Assembly (NCBI GenBank): GCA_029050385.1 | Contig: JAIDMV010000149.1 | Coordinates: forward strand, 1 to 6,668 | Reading direction: 5' to 3' | Length of the DNA stretch: 6,668 nt | Source: Anaeroplasmataceae bacterium | Lineage (GTDB): Bacteria > Bacillota_I > Bacilli_A > Acholeplasmatales > Anaeroplasmataceae | In this document: positions 1 through 6,100 of the stretch, piece after piece | How positions within the stretch are numbered: the stretch's first letter is position 1 | Layout of the letters: each line of letters begins with the position of its first letter | The notes under the pieces: model-generated | Databases searched by the model: none | What the model saw: only the letters and a program-made list of their open reading frames with translations | Told to the model about the DNA's origin: nothing | Program-made: the position numbers and the translations under genes

Positions 1-35
1 TTAATCTAGAATTACAGATATTACCAATAAAAGAG

Positions 36-47
36 TAAAGCGCTTTA
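36..47. promoter_or_regulatory. Perfect 12-bp palindrome, possible operator in the downstream leader
   Basis: TAAAGCGCTTTA reads the same on both strands. If the promoter at 67-96 is real, it lies at about +14 to +25 of that transcript, a usual position for a roadblock or repressor operator. Its centre fits the WAANCGNTNW core of Bacillota catabolite-response (cre) sites, but the outer TG and CA bases of that consensus are absent. Which protein binds it, if any, is unknown. Confidence 0.3.
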
Positions 48-66
48 TTTTATACAAAAAACAAGA

Positions 67-96
67 AATATAAATGTTAAGGAAAAATTATGTCAA
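67..96 (-). promoter_or_regulatory. Sigma-A-type promoter for the next gene, beyond the left edge
   Basis: On the minus strand, a perfect TTGACA (91-96) is followed by TATATT (67-72, five of six matches to TATAAT) at an 18-bp spacing. TTATAT at 17 bp is an alternative reading. The A/T-rich terminator U-tract lies directly upstream. Transcription would start near position 60 and run off the left edge. No start codon with a ribosome binding site is visible in positions 1-60, so the gene it would serve is not seen. The surroundings are A+T-rich, so a chance match is possible. Confidence 0.55.
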
Positions 97-102
97 ACGC
101 AT

Positions 103-145
103 AAAAAAAGTCCACCGAAACATAATGTTCCGATGGACCTTTCTT
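103..145 (-). terminator. Rho-independent terminator of the giant gene
   Basis: The two 12-nt arms are 110-121 and 127-138, with a 5-nt loop at 122-126. Read on the minus strand, the arms are GTCCATCGGAAC and GTTTCGGTGGAC, which pair fully as RNA with two G-U wobbles. Seven U follow (from 103-109), and an A/G-rich stretch before the stem can extend the helix. On the plus strand the same two pairs become A-C mismatches, so the minus direction is favoured. It lies just downstream of the stop at 197-199. Confidence 0.9.
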
Positions 146-164
146 TAGGAATTAAGATCCTCTT

Positions 165-190
165 CTTTTGACATTCTAAGGCATCAAAAG
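165..190 (-). repeat. Small inverted repeat in the 3' untranslated region
   Basis: Perfect 7-nt arms CTTTTGA (165-171) and TCAAAAG (184-190) lie between the stop codon and the terminator. On the minus-strand transcript two G-U pairs can extend the stem to nine pairs with an 8-nt loop. The helix is A+T-rich and has no U-tract after it, so it is not a terminator. It may be a stabilising hairpin or chance. Confidence 0.3.
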
Positions 191-196
191 TATTGA

Positions 197-3100
197 TTAA
201 TATAACTGTCTAAGAGCAGTTTGGTCAGCAGAATTTACTACACCATCACGATTTACATCGGCTGCTAATAAATTCTCATTTGTCAATTTTGAAGTACCTA
301 ATAAATGTCTTTGGATTCTTGTTGTATCATTAGCATTGATCAAACCATCACCAGTTAAATCACCTATTACAGATACATAAACATTATCCTTAACATAGTT
401 ACCTTCTTTTAATTGAATTCTGAATCCAGTACCTACTAATTGAATCTTATATTGTGTATCTCTTACAAGAGTACCACTTGCATTATATACTACAAATGTT
501 TGATTATCCTTCTTAGTTAGGTTATTTAGGAAGTCTTCAATTGTTGTATTGGCAGAAACATTGTTAATAATGATTCTATGAGATGCAGAATATAACTTAT
601 GTTCATCAGCTTCAAATGTTGTTGAAGTCTTTGCATACATGAATTCATATCCAGAACCTTCTGCAAGACCGATTGTAGTCTTCTCGATTGTGAAGAATAC
701 ATCATGGCTATTCTTGAAGTTACCACCATCACAAGCAGTAATTCTAACGATAGCTTCTGCGCCGATTTCTATATTATTTTCATAGCTATACTCATAGTCA
801 ACACCTTGAACTAAGTTAATACCATTGAAGGATACTGTTGTCTTAGGAGTAATTGCCTTACCAGTATAAGGTTGATCAGCAATTGCAGCAAATACAGCAT
901 TGTTGATATCAGCAGGTAATACTGTCATTACAACAGTCATATCCTCTGAATCAGTAATCTCATAATCACCATCAGCAGAAATTACCATCCACTTGTAGTT
1001 ATCCTTATCTAATAGAGAAACTGTAATTTCATATTCACCAACATTACGAACACTTGACTGACTAGCAGTATAGTATTTGTTAACATTAATTTGAATATCA
1101 CGGCCAGTATAATCTCTTTCCATAGTTGCAAGAACTTCTACAAGCTTATGAGAGATTGTATAAGTTGTTTGAGCACTAGCTTGATCAACAATATAATCAC
1201 CATACATATCATTAACACTAGCATGAGCTGTATATGTACCTCTTTGAGTAGCGTCTCCATCAACTACTGTTACAACTAACTCTAAATCATCAGCAATACC
1301 ACCAACGAAATATGGAATTGGATATTGAGCAGTACCAGTGTAAGTTAACTCTGTATTAACCCATCCAATTTGTACTTCCTTAGGTGTGATTTCAAATGCT
1401 AATTCTGCATCTGTGCCGAAATAATTTTGAGTTTCAGCAAGAGTAACCTTAACCTTATAATGTCCAACATGAATTGCAGATTCAACCTCTACATATTCTC
1501 CATTTACAAGTTGATACCAAGTATAAGTTACTTCACCAATTGTATTTGAACTATATACTGGATGTTTAACTGCAAATCCAGTGTAAGTACCATCTAAAGA
1601 ACCAATGATTTGAAGCTTAGCAGTATCTACTTTATTGATTGTCAATGTTGCAGATCCTTCTACATCTTCATAGTCCTCAAATACTAGCTTATAGAAAATT
1701 GTATATTCACCACAATCTGCATGGCGGATTGGAGTATGTTGATACAAGATACCATCATAGCTGTATAGAACTTCATATTCTTTAATGTTCTTAGCTGGAC
1801 GTGGATCGATTGTATAGGCATTGCCATCGTAATCAACGACAACATTATCACAAGTTACTTCAACCTGTTCAGCCTTAATCTCGATATCACATAATGCATA
1901 GATTTGATAATTTAATGTTAAATCCTCACCTGTTGTTGCATCCTTAATTAAGATATGAGTTGTATCAAAATCAGGACCGAAGGAATATACACCTTGATGA
2001 GCTGATGCAGTATAAATCAATCCAGATAATGCAAAGCGAGAATTTACATCTTCAACAAGTGTAGTACCTACGATGTTATAGAAGTCTGTTTGTCCAAGCT
2101 GTTCCATAATGAACTCTTGCTTTAGAATTGAGAACTGGCTAACATCAACAGATACTCTTTCGCCATCATAATACTTAGTATAATGATAATCTGTAGTACC
2201 TACGAAGATAAAAATCTTTGTAATTTCAATTGTATATTTTGGTGATACATAAGCTTGATAGCTTACTGTCTCATCAACAACAAATTGAACATAGTAGATA
2301 CCCGCATTAACAGGAGCAGAAATACGTTGACCATTTGCATCGAAGTAGCATACTTCAACATGACCATCACCGATAACTTCATATTGAAGGTTAGCAGCGT
2401 TATTTGTACCTCTAACTGCATGAGTGAATGCTTGACCATCATATTGCTTAGTATAGTCATATAGGCTTGTTTCATCATTATTTAAGGTAATTCCACCCTT
2501 AGCCTTTGAAATCTCAAATTCTAATGAGTATTGTGTTGTCTTATAGTTACCAGATGAATAAACTGTAACAACAATTGTATACTTACCTGCATTTACAGGT
2601 GCTCCATCTAATAATATATCACTCTGATAGAAATCAATGAAGCATGGGAAGTGGAATTCAGCATCGCTTCTCATAATATCATTTACAGAAATCTTAGGGA
2701 ATACTTGTACTCCATCATAAGGTTTAGACAATTCTTCTGTTATTTCAATCTTATATTCGATACGATCGATATTAACACGAACTGTACCCATAACTGGTTC
2801 ATGAGTAAGAATGAACTGCTCATTCTCATAGTATCCGATACGGATTCTATAAGGAAGTGAATATTTACCAGCATCAATAAAGTCAACTGGATTAAATTCA
2901 ACGATTAATTCTTCTCCTTCAGCTGGTTCAGTGAATACCTCTAACTCTGGAGTAAGTGTATTTCCATCATAATCTTTCTTATATACATATTCTAAGCCAT
3001 CGAATTCTGCACCAACAAATTGATACTCAATTCTAGGTAGATATACTTCTAAATGAACACTATAATGGATTGAATAAGAATCTGTAACATCTTCATCACC

Positions 3101-6100
3101 TGCTAAAATTGCTAAGTGATCAATTATGATATCGTTAATGCTATCATATACACTACCACGAATACGCTTAGAAGCTTCTAGACGATATTCAAGAGTAATG
3201 CTGTCTCCTGAAGCTAAATTACTTGCTTCAGTAATTTGTGCTGTATAATCCGTATCAGCAACTAATACATAATCATTGAAGATTAATACATTAATATTAC
3301 GAGGTAAAATCTTGAATTCAAATGAATTATTTACTACCTTATAGTTTTCATAGCCTTCTGGAAGAACAGCTGTAGCCACATAATTCTTAGCTAAGATTGG
3401 TTGACCTAAAGAATCATATGAAATTTCTAAGTCAATACGAGTATTATCTAAGTCATATGTATAAGCTGTTGGATGTTGTGCCATGCCATTATAATAATAG
3501 CTTGTCTCACCTTCCCAGAATACAACTAATGAAGATTCAGTAATTTCGAATGCAAAGTTCTTTATTGTTGGTAAGTAATACTCATTACCCTCAACAGAGA
3601 TCGTTACAGAATATTTACCTACATTTACAGGCTTATCAGATAATTCATTACCATCTGCATCATAATATGTAAATGTTGCATTATCTTCACTTATTTCGAT
3701 AGGAGCTAATACTTTAGGGTTCTTAACAGGTCTACCAGTAAATGGTTGTACAGCATAAGAAGCAAGAATATCTAAAGGCATTTCATTTCTAGAAATCTCA
3801 TATTCAAATGTTCTTACAAATCCGAAATAGTTCAATGTGTCTTTTACAATAATTTCTACTGTATATACACCTATTTCAGTTGTATTAAATGCTTGCTTAC
3901 CATCTCTATAGAATGTCAAGATAGAAGGTACAGAGAATGGAGTAATTGTATACTCTAAGTATGTATTATATCCATCATATAATCTTCCTGTTGGATTTCC
4001 TTCTTCATTTACTTCTACATTCTTAAACTCTAATTCTAGTTGAACTGGAGAAATCACAAAGTGAATTGTACCAGTTGTAGTCTCATAATTAGGAGCTGTA
4101 ATGATATAAGTAATTTCTGTATCCACAGTATTGCGGAAGGAAGCAGGATTTGTAGTTCTTGTACCTTGAACGATATATAGAACTGAAGCATTTTCAATTG
4201 CTGGTTCAACAATTGCATAATGAAGTTCTGTATCGTAAGGAACTGAAAGTTCCCATACACCATCAACTAATGTTGCATCCTTAACTTCATGTTCAATTAA
4301 TGGATTTGTAATATTGATAGTTAATGCATAGCTTACTGTGAAGTTGCTTAATACACTTGTACCAGTTGCATCTAGAATGTCTAAATCAACTACTCTAATA
4401 TGCTGTGGAACTCTTGTATAAGTACCCACTGTACTATTCACTGTCTCTAAATGACCTACAAATGTCATACCCTCAGGTAATAAACTATTGAAGTCAGTTA
4501 AATCCTTAGACCAATTTTCTCCACTAATAGGCATACGTTCAGAATATCTGATTGCTACTGTCTTCTTCACAATCTTATATTCTCTTGTATACATATTAAG
4601 AACATAATTAGATGCATTTTCTTTTAATTGAATATTTACCATTTGATTTCCAACAGTAATACCGTCATAACCATCTGCAAGTTCAATAACTAGTTCATAT
4701 TGACCTAATACATCACCTGTTACCTTGAATTCAGGAAGAACAACATCTCCTGTATAATCTAGGCTTAGAGAACCAGATTGGATATATAACTTCTTAGGAG
4801 TAATCTCAAATGTGTATTCCTTAGATACAGCTAAAGTATTTTCTGTTTCATCAAAGGAAATAACTAATACATAAGAGCCTGCATCAACTGGATTACCATC
4901 TGCATGGGTTCTAATACCATACTCATTTACTGTATAGTAATCAAAGCTTGGTTCTGCTGTTGAATTTGTGCTAATAGATGGATTAGCATATTCAACACCA
5001 TCAAATTCTTTATCTTTTGCCTTATCATCAGGGATTAATAGGATATCAGCTTCAGCCTTAATAACAACTGCTGTAATATCATAATCAATATCAAAGTTTT
5101 CAAGGCCTAGTACTTTTTCTCCTAAAAGTACCTTACGAGATTCAGCAATGATACGTAAATCATTTGTTGCAAGAGAATAAGATTGTCCTGCAGTATTTGG
5201 AAGAAGTTCAAATGAGAATGTATATGTAGCTTCTTCCTCATTTAATTGAATAGTTGTACTATAATCATATTTATTATGAATAGAATACTTATATTCTTCA
5301 TTGAATGTAATATCAACATGTTTTTGTTCAATAATGAAGTTTGCATATGCAATAGAGCCTTGGTAATTATCATCTGTATCAACTAATACACGAAGTAACC
5401 AACTACCTGCATTAACTGCTTCTTCAAATCCAGCAAAGCTATACAACTTACCATCATAACGGATTGCTCCAGCAGCTGCTGAATCATCTTCTGAAATTTC
5501 CTTATGATATGTAACTATTGCATCCTTTTGACTACCAGTTACACTATACTCTGGTTCAACTGCATATCCATCATATACCTTACTTAAGTCATCGGCATTT
5601 TCAATTACTATACCAGTTTGAGCACGGTTGATACGTAATGTAACTGTACCAATGCGATCCTTAAAGTTAAGACAAGTTACCTTGAAGTAAATTGTGTAAA
5701 TACCTGCTTCAGTGAAGCCATATTCTGTTGTTGCAGTACCAGATACAGCTGATGTCCAAATTTCATTATCTAAACTAAATTGAATTTGAGCCTGTGGATT
5801 ACCAGTAATAATCTGGATATCATGAGCCTTTGATTCTACATATGTATCTATGATAGAGCCGGTTTCAATTTCAGCCTCATCAATAATTTCAATAGTACTA
5901 TCATAAGTTGCACCTTGAGTATCTGTAACAATCATATTGTCTAAAGATGGATAAACTACATTAATATTACCACTTAATACTAAACGATAATTCTTTGTAT
6001 AATAGAAGCCATCTTCTCTTAACTCAATGTCCTCACCATTAATTGTACCAACTAGACTTGCAAAGTCAGTGTAAGAATATTGACCCTTAACATTTGGAAC

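Noticed and set aside
1..60. A gene start on the minus strand at the left edge
   Set aside because: There is no ATG or GTG on the minus strand in this stretch, and the TTG near 25-27 runs into a TAA within nine codons. The next gene must begin beyond the window.
110..138. The same hairpin as a plus-strand terminator for a gene from the left
   Set aside because: On the plus strand two stem pairs become A-C mismatches and the following T-run is broken (CTTTCTTTA). One plus frame is open from the left edge to a TAA at 36-38, so a convergent gene cannot be fully excluded, but nothing supports it.
200..367. EF-hand calcium protein instead of dockerin
   Set aside because: Two loops about 34 residues apart with the DxNxDGxxNxxD pattern, a GDxTGDG start, a HLLG helix end and a preceding pre-dockerin module fit a type I dockerin much better than a paired EF-hand domain.
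2263..2478. Short open frames of 60-70 codons inside the giant gene on both strands (for example 526-732, 1091-1279, 2255-2464, 2651-2860, 4054-4266)
   Set aside because: They overlap a continuous, motif-rich reading frame, have low-complexity composition with many Met, Ile and Leu, and show no recognisable domain. They are frame shadows.
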